Source: Pseudomonadota bacterium (GTDB lineage: Bacteria > Pseudomonadota > Gammaproteobacteria > Steroidobacterales > Steroidobacteraceae). Taken from it: a stretch of 7,689 bases of DNA. The notes beneath the pieces are model-generated. The model was not told the DNA's origin. It saw only the letters and a list, made by a program, of their open reading frames with translations, and searched no databases. This document shows positions 1 through 5,704 of the stretch, piece after piece. The translations under genes were made by a program, and so were the position numbers. Within the stretch, counting starts at the first letter, position 1. Each line of letters starts with the position of its first letter. The stretch is taken from the NCBI GenBank assembly GCA_021820785.1, contig JAKADE010000117.1, forward strand, positions 1 to 7,689. Reading direction: 5' to 3'.

Positions 1-712
1 CGTCCATCTCGCCGTCGCCGAGGAATGCCCAGACCTTGCGATCCGAAGGCGTCGCCAGACCGCGGTGCTCGAGGTAGCGGATGAAGCGCGCCTGGAAGAT
101 CGCCTGCATCGGCCCGAGTCCCATCGAGACGGTCGGGAACTGCCAGAAGTCCGGCATCAGCCACGGATGCGGATAGGACGAGAGCCCCTGGCCAGGGCCA
201 CCGGCTTCCTGGCGGAAATGATGCAGCTGACTCTCGCTCAGGCGCCCCTCCAGATAGGCTCGGGCGTAGATGCCCGGGGAGGAGTGGCCCTGGAAGAACA
301 CCAGATCGCCGGGATGCTCGGCGCTCGCGGCACGCCAGAAGTGATTGAAACCGACCTCGTAGAGCGTCGCGGAGGAGGCGTAGCTCGCCAGATGTCCGCC
401 GTACTCGGAGGACTTGCGATTGGCGGCGACCACCATGGCGAGCGCATTCCAGCGGATGTACGCCTCGATGCGCTTCTCCAGCTCGCGGTTGCCCGGGTAC
501 ACCGGCTCGCGTCCCGGCGGGATGCTGTTGACGTAGGCCGTATTGGCCTTGAACGGCAGGTATGCGCCGCTGCGCCGGGAGTAGTCGATGAGCCGGTCGA
601 GCAGGTAGTGCGCCCGCAGAGGTCCGTGGGTCTTCAGCACCGAGTCGATCGACTCGAGCCACTCCTGTGTTTCAACCGGATCGATGTCGGTGAGTTTTGG
701 CGGTTCGGTCAT
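1..712 (-). CDS. aceE: Pyruvate dehydrogenase E1 component, homodimeric type (AceE), N-terminal part, cut by the left edge
   Basis: This is the thiamine-diphosphate-dependent E1 subunit of the pyruvate dehydrogenase complex, which decarboxylates pyruvate and passes the acetyl group to the E2 lipoyl domains in the cytoplasm. Reading the reverse strand from the ATG at 712 gives 237 codons with no stop. Recognisable AceE segments, in order, are: [15 protein letters not shown] near residues 11-25, [11 protein letters not shown] (72-82), GGHLASY (105-111, His107), [18 protein letters not shown] (141-158, His143), [20 protein letters not shown] (178-197) and GDGEMD (232-237), where the window ends inside the thiamine/Mg-binding motif. 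His107 and His143 match E. coli His106 and His142. The full protein is normally close to 890 residues, so about three quarters is missing. The start is preceded only by a weak GTGAG-like ribosome site. aceF would be expected next to it, to the left, but is not visible. The gene is divergent from the peptidase operon. Confidence 0.96.
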   Translation of the reverse strand, partial: MTEPPKLTDIDPVETQEWLESIDSVLKTHGPLRAHYLLDRLIDYSRRSGAYLPFKANTAYVNSIPPGREPVYPGNRELEKRIEAYIRWNALAMVVAANRKSSEYGGHLASYASSATLYEVGFNHFWRAASAEHPGDLVFFQGHSSPGIYARAYLEGRLSESQLHHFRQEAGGPGQGLSSYPHPWLMPDFWQFPTVSMGLGPMQAIFQARFIRYLEHRGLATPSDRKVWAFLGDGEMD

Positions 713-899
713 GCAGTCTCACACTCGGCCGCACGACGCCGAAGCGCGCGCAGCCCAAGGGGTAGAATTCCTAGACATTCGCCGCGCGGTCCGGTGGCGC
801 CCCCTCGAACCTACGACGCATACACCCGATGCGAAAGGCCTCGGCCGAATGGAGTAGGATGCGCCGCCAGCATCCCCTGCGAGCGAAAGTCGCCTGTCA
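713..899. promoter_or_regulatory. Divergent spacer between aceE and the peptidase-pyrC-rnt operon, presumed to hold both promoters
   Basis: This 187-bp region must carry the start signals of both divergent units. On the forward strand there are two -10-like hexamers, TAGAAT at 763-768 and TAGGAT at 855-860. Neither has a convincing -35 box at 16-18 bp. The second would give a leader of about 33 nt for the peptidase gene, the first about 125 nt. I could not pick a convincing aceE promoter on the reverse strand. No PdhR-type palindrome (AATTGGT/ACCAATT) is visible. A short frame at 829-903 is listed under findings. The region's role is inferred from the gene layout, and the individual boxes are weak. 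Confidence 0.35.
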
Positions 900-2474
900 A
901 TGAGCCGCGCAATAATCCGGGTTTCATCCGCGATGGTCAAGCAAGGCGGCCGCCCGCGCGCCTCGGCGCGCAGGCCTGTTGCGCTGCTGCCGGCCTCGCT
1001 CAGCCCGAAAATCGTGCGCTCGCGCACACTCGGGGAACTCGACACCCTACTTGTGGCGATGCCCGCGTCTGCCGGAAGAGAGAGTCTCGCCGCACTGCCC
1101 GAGGCCGAGCGCTGGCGGGGGGTACTCGAGCGCGAGACGCCCCAGCCGGGCAGCGTGCGCACCACGACGCTCGCAAACCGGCGCCAGACGCAGGCCGTGC
1201 TCGGATTCCTGCCCGACGCGCCGAGCGCATTCGAACGTCTGCAGCTCGCCGGGCGGATGCTCAAGAGTGCCGGGGCGCGTGCGCCGCGCTCGGTGGGCCT
1301 CGTGGCGCTCGGCACGGGCGCGGCGCGCGCCGCGGGGCTCGAGGCGCTGCTCGCCGCGACGCTCGCCGAGCATTTCCCGCTGCCGAGTTTCAGGAGCGCT
1401 GCGCCGGCGGCCGCGGCCCTCGAGCGCATCGTGTTGCCGGCGGATCCGCCGCTCGACACGCGCTACGCCAGGATCTGTGCCGACGGGACCAACCTCGCGC
1501 GCTGGCTGACCGCGCTGCCGCCCAACATGCTCGATACGCGCGGCTACCGCCGCGTGCTCGGCGAACTCGCCCGGCGGCACGGCCTCGGCCTGCGCTGGCT
1601 CGGGCAGAACGAACTGCGCCGCGCGGGCGCGAACGCCTTCCTCGCGGTGGCCCGCGGCAACGGCCACCGCGACGCCGGCATTGCCCGGCTGACCTACCGC
1701 CCGGCCCGGCGGCGCACGGCGGCGCCGGACGTGGCGCTGATCGGCAAGGGCATCCTGTTCGACACCGGCGGGGTAAACCTCAAATCGCACCGCAGCATGC
1801 TCGAGATGCACACCGACATGAGCGGCAGTGCCGTGGCACTCGCCACGCTCGTCGCGCTGGCCGAGCTGCGCGCGCCGATCAGCGCGGACGCCTGGCTCGC
1901 GATCACCGAAAATCATGTCGGCCCGCACGCCTACCGGCCGCAGGAGGTGGTGCGCGCGGCCAACGGGGTGAGCATCCAGGTCATCCATACCGACGCCGAA
2001 GGACGCATGGCACTCGCCGACACCCTGGCGCTCGCGGCGCGCACGCGCCCTCGCCTGATGCTCGACTACGGCACGCTGACCGGAGCGTGCGTGCACGCGC
2101 TCACCGAGCGGTTCAGCGGTGTATTCACCAACCGCGAGACGCTCGGCGAGCGGCTGCTCGCCGCCGGCCGCGCCAGCGGCGAGCGGGTCTGGCCCTTCCC
2201 CTTTGACGCGGACTTCGATGCGGACCTGGAGAGTAAAGTCGCCGACGTGCTGCAGTGCGCCGTCGAGGGCAAGGGCGATCACATTCTCGCGGCCCGGTTT
2301 CTCAACCGCTTCGTGCCGCCTGAGATACCCTGGGCGCATGTGGACCTCTCGGCCGCGACCCGCGCCGGTGGTCTCGGCCACATCAATACCGACATCACCG
2401 GGTTCGGGGTGCGGTTCACGCTGGAGTTGCTGGTGCGAGAGAATCTGCTGCAGGCCCTGCGGGAGCAGACATGA
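900..2474 (+). CDS. M17 (leucyl aminopeptidase) family metallopeptidase
   Basis: This is a probable cytoplasmic two-metal aminopeptidase of family M17, removing N-terminal residues from peptides. All seven metal-binding and catalytic residues of E. coli PepA are present with identical spacing: Lys283 and Asp288 in [10 protein letters not shown], Lys295, Asp306 in HTDMSG, then Asp365, Glu367 and Arg369 in HTDAEGRM. These match PepA K270, D275, K282, D293, D352, E354 and R356. The catalytic domain covers roughly residues 180-510, and a weakly conserved N-terminal domain precedes it. The family signature NTDAEGRL reads HTDAEGRM here and DSGG is DTGG, so this is a divergent subgroup rather than a plain PepA or PepB, and I give no symbol. 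At 524 residues it is close to PepA (503). The ATG at 900 is the first in-frame start after a stop at 855-857, but its ribosome site is poor, and the ATG at 933 is an alternative. It is first in an operon with pyrC, overlapping it by ATGA. Confidence 0.9.
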   Translation: MSRAIIRVSSAMVKQGGRPRASARRPVALLPASLSPKIVRSRTLGELDTLLVAMPASAGRESLAALPEAERWRGVLERETPQPGSVRTTTLANRRQTQAVLGFLPDAPSAFERLQLAGRMLKSAGARAPRSVGLVALGTGAARAAGLEALLAATLAEHFPLPSFRSAAPAAAALERIVLPADPPLDTRYARICADGTNLARWLTALPPNMLDTRGYRRVLGELARRHGLGLRWLGQNELRRAGANAFLAVARGNGHRDAGIARLTYRPARRRTAAPDVALIGKGILFDTGGVNLKSHRSMLEMHTDMSGSAVALATLVALAELRAPISADAWLAITENHVGPHAYRPQEVVRAANGVSIQVIHTDAEGRMALADTLALAARTRPRLMLDYGTLTGACVHALTERFSGVFTNRETLGERLLAAGRASGERVWPFPFDADFDADLESKVADVLQCAVEGKGDHILAARFLNRFVPPEIPWAHVDLSAATRAGGLGHINTDITGFGVRFTLELLVRENLLQALREQT

Positions 2475-3526
2475 TGGCGAGCGAGACGCTGACGCTGCGC
2501 CGACCCGATGACTTTCACCTGCACGTGCGCGACGGGCAGGCGCTGGCGGCAGTCGTGCCGTTCACCGCGGCGCGCTTCGCGCGTGCGCTGATCATGCCGA
2601 ACCTGCGTCCGCCGATCCGCACCGTGGCCGAGGCGAGCGCCTACCGCGAGCGCATCCTCGCCGCGCTGCCCGCGCACAGCCGCTTCGAGCCGCTGATGAG
2701 CCTGTACCTCACGGACCACACGACGCCGGAGGAGATCGAGCGCGCTCGCCGCCACGGCGGCATTCTCGGCTGCAAGCTGTATCCGGCGGGCGCCACCACC
2801 CACTCGGATGCCGGCGTGACCGACATCCGCGCGGTGGACGCGGTGCTCGAGCGGATGCAGGAGACGGGCCTGACGCTGCAGGTGCACGGCGAGGTGACCG
2901 ATCCGCAGGTCGACGTGTTCGACCGCGAGGCGCGCTTCATCGACCAGGTGCTTGCGCCGCTCACTGAGCGCTTCCCGCGCCTGCGCATCGTGTTCGAACA
3001 CATCACCACCCGTGCGGCCGTGCAGTTCGTGCTCGGTGCGCGCGCCGGTGTCGCAGCCACGGTCACGCCCCAGCACCTGCTGATGAACCGCAACGCACTG
3101 TTCGCGGGCGGCATCCGGCCGCATCACTACTGCCTGCCGGTGCTGAAATCCGAGCCGGACCGCGAGGCGCTCTGTGCGGCGGTCGCGAGCGGCACGCCCC
3201 GGCTGTTCCTCGGCACCGACAGCGCCCCGCACGCCCGCGCCACGAAAGAGCATGCCTGCGGATGCGCCGGGATCTTCTCGGCACACGCAGCGCTCGAGCT
3301 GTACGCCGAGGCGTTCGAAGCGCTCGGCGCGCTGGCGCATCTCGAGGCGTTCGCGGCGCACCACGGCGCGGACTTCTATGGGCTGGCACGCAACGAGGGC
3401 CACGTGCGCCTCGTGAAATCGGACTGGACGGTTCCGCAGCACTATCCCTACGGCGCCGAGACGCTGGTGCCGCTGCGCGCCGGGGAGCGCATCGGCTGGC
3501 GTCTCGAGACGGAGGCGCACGCGTGA
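2471..3526 (+). CDS. pyrC: Dihydroorotase, class II (PyrC)
   Basis: This zinc enzyme interconverts N-carbamoyl-L-aspartate and dihydroorotate, the third step of de novo pyrimidine synthesis, in the cytoplasm. The translation matches E. coli PyrC with the same residue numbers. His16 and His18 lie in the [10 protein letters not shown] motif, the carboxylated Lys102 in [11 protein letters not shown], His139 in VHGEV, His177 in FEHITT, and the catalytic Asp250 in LGTDSAPHA. The substrate-side segments [10 protein letters not shown] and YCLPVLK are also present. The length of 351 residues compares with 348 in E. coli. All metal and catalytic residues are intact, so it should be active. The start overlaps the peptidase stop in ATGATGG. 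A GGGAG ribosome site at 2461-2465 lies 5 nt before the ATG at 2471 and 8 nt before the ATG at 2474, so either could be used. The gene ends in a GTGA overlap with rnt, implying translational coupling on both sides. Confidence 0.98.
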   Translation: MMASETLTLRRPDDFHLHVRDGQALAAVVPFTAARFARALIMPNLRPPIRTVAEASAYRERILAALPAHSRFEPLMSLYLTDHTTPEEIERARRHGGILGCKLYPAGATTHSDAGVTDIRAVDAVLERMQETGLTLQVHGEVTDPQVDVFDREARFIDQVLAPLTERFPRLRIVFEHITTRAAVQFVLGARAGVAATVTPQHLLMNRNALFAGGIRPHHYCLPVLKSEPDREALCAAVASGTPRLFLGTDSAPHARATKEHACGCAGIFSAHAALELYAEAFEALGALAHLEAFAAHHGADFYGLARNEGHVRLVKSDWTVPQHYPYGAETLVPLRAGERIGWRLETEAHA

Positions 3527-4212
3527 GCGAGCCGAACGCCCCCGTGCGCGGCCCGATGGCCAGCCGCTTCCGCGGCTTCCTGCCCGTCGTGGTGGACGTC
3601 GAGACCGGCGGCTTCAACGCGGCCACCGATGCGCTGCTCGAGATCGCCGCGGTGATGATCGACATCGACGCCGATGGCGTGCTGCGCCGCGGCGTGACGC
3701 ACAGCTATCACGTCAAGCCATTCGAAGGCGCACGCCTGGAACCGGCCGCGCTGCAGGTGACGGGCATCGACCCGTTCCACCCGCTGCGCCCGGCGCTGCC
3801 TGAACACGATGCGCTGCAGAGGATCTTTCGCGAAATTCGCCACGCCATCCGTGACTACGGCTGCCGGCGGGCGATCCTGGTCGGGCACAACGCGGCGTTC
3901 GACCTGGGGTTTCTCAATGCCACGGTCAAACGCGCCGACCTGAAGCGCAATCCCTTCCACCCCTTTTCCTGCTTCGACACCGCGACGCTGGCCGGTGCGG
4001 CCCTCGGCCAGACGGTGCTCGCCAAGGCGGCGATGGTGGCGGGCCTGGAGTGGGATCCGGCGAACGCGCACTCGGCCAGCTACGACGCCGAGCGCACCGC
4101 GGATCTGTTCTGCCTGGTATGCAACCGCCTGCGCGAGAGCTTCAGCGAGGCACAGGGGCGTGCCCTCGCACTCGGCTGGCACAGCCAGCCGGGCGAGGCC
4201 GAAGAGCCTTGA
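3523..4212 (+). CDS. rnt: Ribonuclease T
   Basis: This DEDDh-family 3'-5' exoribonuclease trims the 3' ends of tRNA, 5S and 23S rRNA and other small stable RNAs and takes part in CCA end turnover; the E. coli enzyme works as a homodimer. With the GTG start at 3523 the protein has 229 residues (E. coli 215). The acidic tetrad and histidine are Asp25 and Glu27 in [10 protein letters not shown], Asp127 in GHNAAFD, His183 in AHSASYD and Asp188, each two residues beyond the E. coli positions. LKRNPFHPF and ALGQTVL are further RNase T hallmarks. The GTG is favoured because a GGAGG ribosome site (3511-3515) sits 7 nt upstream and the protein then begins like E. coli RNase T, about 15 residues before RFRGF. 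The frame stays open further upstream to 3262, but that extension lies wholly inside pyrC. The stop is only 7 bp from the convergent grxD stop, with no obvious terminator between them. Confidence 0.97.
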   Translation: MSEPNAPVRGPMASRFRGFLPVVVDVETGGFNAATDALLEIAAVMIDIDADGVLRRGVTHSYHVKPFEGARLEPAALQVTGIDPFHPLRPALPEHDALQRIFREIRHAIRDYGCRRAILVGHNAAFDLGFLNATVKRADLKRNPFHPFSCFDTATLAGAALGQTVLAKAAMVAGLEWDPANAHSASYDAERTADLFCLVCNRLRESFSEAQGRALALGWHSQPGEAEEP

Positions 4213-4219
4213 GCGGCCC

Positions 4220-4549
4220 TTACGCCGGCACGGCGAGTGCGCCGGCGCCGGAGAGCACCTTCTCGAGCTCTCCGCTCTGGTACATCTCGAGCGTGATGTC
4301 GCAGCCGCCGAGCAGCTCGCCGTTGACGTACAGCTGCGGGTAGGTCGGCCAGTTCGAGTAGCGCTTCAGCCCCTCGCGCAGCTCCGGATCCTCGAAAATG
4401 TTGACCGCCTTGAACTGCGCGCCGAGGGCGCGCAGCGCCGCAACCGTCTGCGCCGAGAAACCGCACTGCGGAAAGTCCGGCGTGCCCTTCATGAACAGCA
4501 CCACCGGGGCGGCGCCGATCTCGGCCTTGATTTTCTCCACCACGTCCAT
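4220..4549 (-). CDS. grxD: Monothiol glutaredoxin, CGFS type (Grx4/GrxD)
   Basis: This is a class II monothiol glutaredoxin. Members bind a glutathione-ligated [2Fe-2S] cluster as dimers, often with BolA, and help deliver iron-sulfur clusters in the cytoplasm. The active site CGFS is at residues 29-32 (Cys29), preceded by the family segment [32 protein letters not shown] (67-85) holds the cis-proline region and the glutathione-binding Gly-Gly-Cys-Asp stretch. The length of 109 residues is normal for the family (E. coli Grx4 has 115). The ATG at 4549 follows the stop of the DUF1289 gene by 4 nt. Its ribosome site, GAGGTGA (4560-4554), includes that stop codon, so the two genes should be co-transcribed and translationally coupled. 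It is convergent with rnt. In E. coli grxD also lies close to rnt, which supports an ancestral neighbourhood. Confidence 0.97.
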   Translation of the reverse strand: MDVVEKIKAEIGAAPVVLFMKGTPDFPQCGFSAQTVAALRALGAQFKAVNIFEDPELREGLKRYSNWPTYPQLYVNGELLGGCDITLEMYQSGELEKVLSGAGALAVPA

Positions 4550-4553
4550 CGCT

Positions 4554-4751
4554 TCACCTCTTCAGGGACATTTTGCGCCGCTCGATCGCGGCGATCACTT
4601 GCCATTGCTCCGCGGCGCTGAGTGCGCTCCAGCGGGCGATCTCCGCCACGGTCCGCAGGCAGCCGACACAATATCCCCGCTCATCCAGCGAGCAGATCTT
4701 GACGCAGGGAGAGGGGGGAGGACTGGAAGCCGGCGCGGGAACCTCGAGCAT
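4554..4751 (-). CDS. Small cysteine-rich DUF1289 family protein (YdhL-like)
   Basis: This is a 65-residue protein with the DUF1289 pattern: [10 protein letters not shown] near residues 14-23, YCVGCLRT (27-34), then EIARW and a Leu-Ser-Ala-Ala-Glu-Gln segment. The four cysteines (16, 20, 28, 31) could bind zinc or a cluster. That is inference, and the family has no established biochemical function that I know of. It is the first gene of a two-gene reverse-strand unit with grxD, which would fit a metal or iron-sulfur role. The ATG at 4751 has no Shine-Dalgarno sequence, and no other start lies before the conserved SPC. A -10-like CATAAT only 9 nt upstream of the ATG suggests a leaderless or near-leaderless message. 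The E. coli family member YdhL is also encoded in the rnt-grxD region. Confidence 0.88.
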   Translation of the reverse strand: MLEVPAPASSPPPSPCVKICSLDERGYCVGCLRTVAEIARWSALSAAEQWQVIAAIERRKMSLKR

Positions 4752-4760
4752 GCGAGTGCC

Positions 4761-4788
4761 ATTATGAGGCCGCGCGGCACAGGTTCAA
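4761..4788 (-). promoter_or_regulatory. Candidate sigma-70 promoter of the DUF1289-grxD unit
   Basis: Reading the reverse strand, TTGAAC (4788-4783) and CATAAT (4766-4761) form -35 and -10 boxes with a 16-bp spacer. They match the consensus at 4 and 5 of 6 bases. Transcription would begin about 4754, within 3-4 nt of the ATG at 4751. The boxes are seen directly. Promoter activity is inferred. Confidence 0.5.
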
Positions 4789-4801
4789 TCCCCGCGCTGC
4801 A

Positions 4802-4810
4802 TGGTAGCCT
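4802..4810 (+). promoter_or_regulatory. Candidate extended -10 promoter of nadC
   Basis: TGGTAGCCT at 4802-4810 fits an extended -10 element (TG, one base, then TAGCCT). Its last base is 6 nt before the A of the nadC ATG at 4817, so transcription would start on or next to the start codon. No Shine-Dalgarno precedes nadC, consistent with a leaderless message. No strong -35 is visible; TTCAAT at 4784-4789 is the nearest and its spacing is short. The call is tentative. Confidence 0.4.
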
Positions 4811-4816
4811 GCGTGC

Positions 4817-5695
4817 ATGAGCGAACCGACCCCCGCAGGCCCTGCCCTGCTGCCCCCCGCCGACCTCGATGCCCAGGTGAGCGCCGCACTGCGCGAGGAC
4901 GTGGGCGGCGGCGACGTCACTGCCGCCCTGGTCCCGCCCGAGCAGCGGGTGCGCGGACAGATCGTGAGCCGCGAGGCGGCCATCCTCTGCGGCCAGCCCT
5001 GGGTGGAGGCCTGCTTCCGGCAGCTCGATCCCGAGATCCGCCTCACCTGGCACCTGCCGGAAGGGGCCACGCTCGCACCCGGCGCGCGGGTGTGCACCGT
5101 CGAGGGTGCGGCGCGCGGCGTGCTCACCGGGGAGCGCACGGCGCTGAACTTCCTGCAGTTGCTCTCGGGGACCGCCACCGCCGCACACCGGTTTGCCCAG
5201 GCCGTGGCCGGCACCGGCTGCACCGTGCTCGATACGCGCAAGACCCTGCCCGGACTGCGCAGCGCGCAGAAGTATGCGGTGCGCTGCGGCGGGGCGGCCA
5301 ATCACCGCATGGGCCTGTACGACATGGTGCTCATCAAGGAGAACCACATCCTCGCCGCCGGCTCGATCGGCGCGGCGGTGGGCGCGGCGCGCCGGCTGGC
5401 CGCCGGCGTGCGCATCGAGGTGGAGGTGGAGTCGCTGGAGGAGCTCGAGCAGGCCTTCGCGGCCGCCCCGGACATCGTCATGCTCGATGAGTTCTCCCTC
5501 GAGGACATGCGCGAAGCGGTCGCGCGCAACCGCGCCCGCGGCCGTCCCGTACAGCTGGAAGCCTCCGGCAGCGTCAGCCTCGAGAGCATCGCCGAGGTCG
5601 CCGCCACCGGGGTCGATTTCATCTCCGTCGGGGCGCTCACCAAGCACGTGCGCGCCGTCGACCTGTCGATGCGCCTGGAATTCCAGACGCGCTGA
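4817..5695 (+). CDS. nadC: Nicotinate-nucleotide pyrophosphorylase (quinolinate phosphoribosyltransferase)
   Basis: This enzyme converts quinolinate and phosphoribosyl pyrophosphate to nicotinate mononucleotide, CO2 and pyrophosphate, the step that joins de novo quinolinate synthesis to NAD synthesis in the cytoplasm. The N-terminal domain carries LREDVGGGDVT (25-35) and ERTALNFLQLLSG (106-118). The barrel domain carries LDTRKTLPGLRSAQKYAV (138-155), ANHRMGLYD (161-169), LIKENHI (172-178), IEVEVESLEEL (200-210), MLDEF, LEASGSV and SVGALTKH. Active-site residues Arg107, Arg141, Lys142, His163, Arg164, Lys174, Glu203 and Asp224 are all present, each two positions beyond the Salmonella numbering. 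The usual CGGG before the substrate-binding NHR reads CGGA here, a mild change. At 292 residues the length is normal. It looks monocistronic: nadA and nadB are not adjacent, the upstream gene is divergent, and the downstream gene is convergent 9 bp away. Confidence 0.97.
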   Translation: MSEPTPAGPALLPPADLDAQVSAALREDVGGGDVTAALVPPEQRVRGQIVSREAAILCGQPWVEACFRQLDPEIRLTWHLPEGATLAPGARVCTVEGAARGVLTGERTALNFLQLLSGTATAAHRFAQAVAGTGCTVLDTRKTLPGLRSAQKYAVRCGGAANHRMGLYDMVLIKENHILAAGSIGAAVGAARRLAAGVRIEVEVESLEELEQAFAAAPDIVMLDEFSLEDMREAVARNRARGRPVQLEASGSVSLESIAEVAATGVDFISVGALTKHVRAVDLSMRLEFQTR

Positions 5696-5704
5696 AGCTG
5701 CCGC

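Noticed and set aside
65..2206. A 713-codon forward open frame spanning aceE, the divergent spacer and most of the peptidase gene
   Set aside because: It is antisense to a clear aceE and out of frame with the M17 catalytic motifs. Its translation is arginine/alanine-rich and low in complexity, as expected of a shadow frame in high-GC DNA.
1047..2381. A 444-codon reverse-strand frame opposite the peptidase gene
   Set aside because: It mirrors the codon structure of the real gene, shows no recognisable motif, and is explained by the GC-rich third positions of the peptidase frame.
2279..3520. A 413-codon reverse-strand frame opposite pyrC
   Set aside because: The opposite strand encodes a dihydroorotase with every active-site residue in place. 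The antisense frame has only arginine-rich, motif-free sequence.
3262..3522. Upstream in-frame extension of RNase T from the ATG at 3262 (316 residues)
   Set aside because: The extension lies wholly inside pyrC and has no homology to RNase T. The GTG at 3523 has a GGAGG site 7 nt upstream and gives a protein of normal length.
4223..4247. GC-rich inverted repeat (CGCCGGC / GCCGGCG, 11-nt loop) near the rnt/grxD junction, considered as a terminator
   Set aside because: It lies inside the grxD coding end, has no T-run on either strand, and such short GC stems are expected by chance in this composition.
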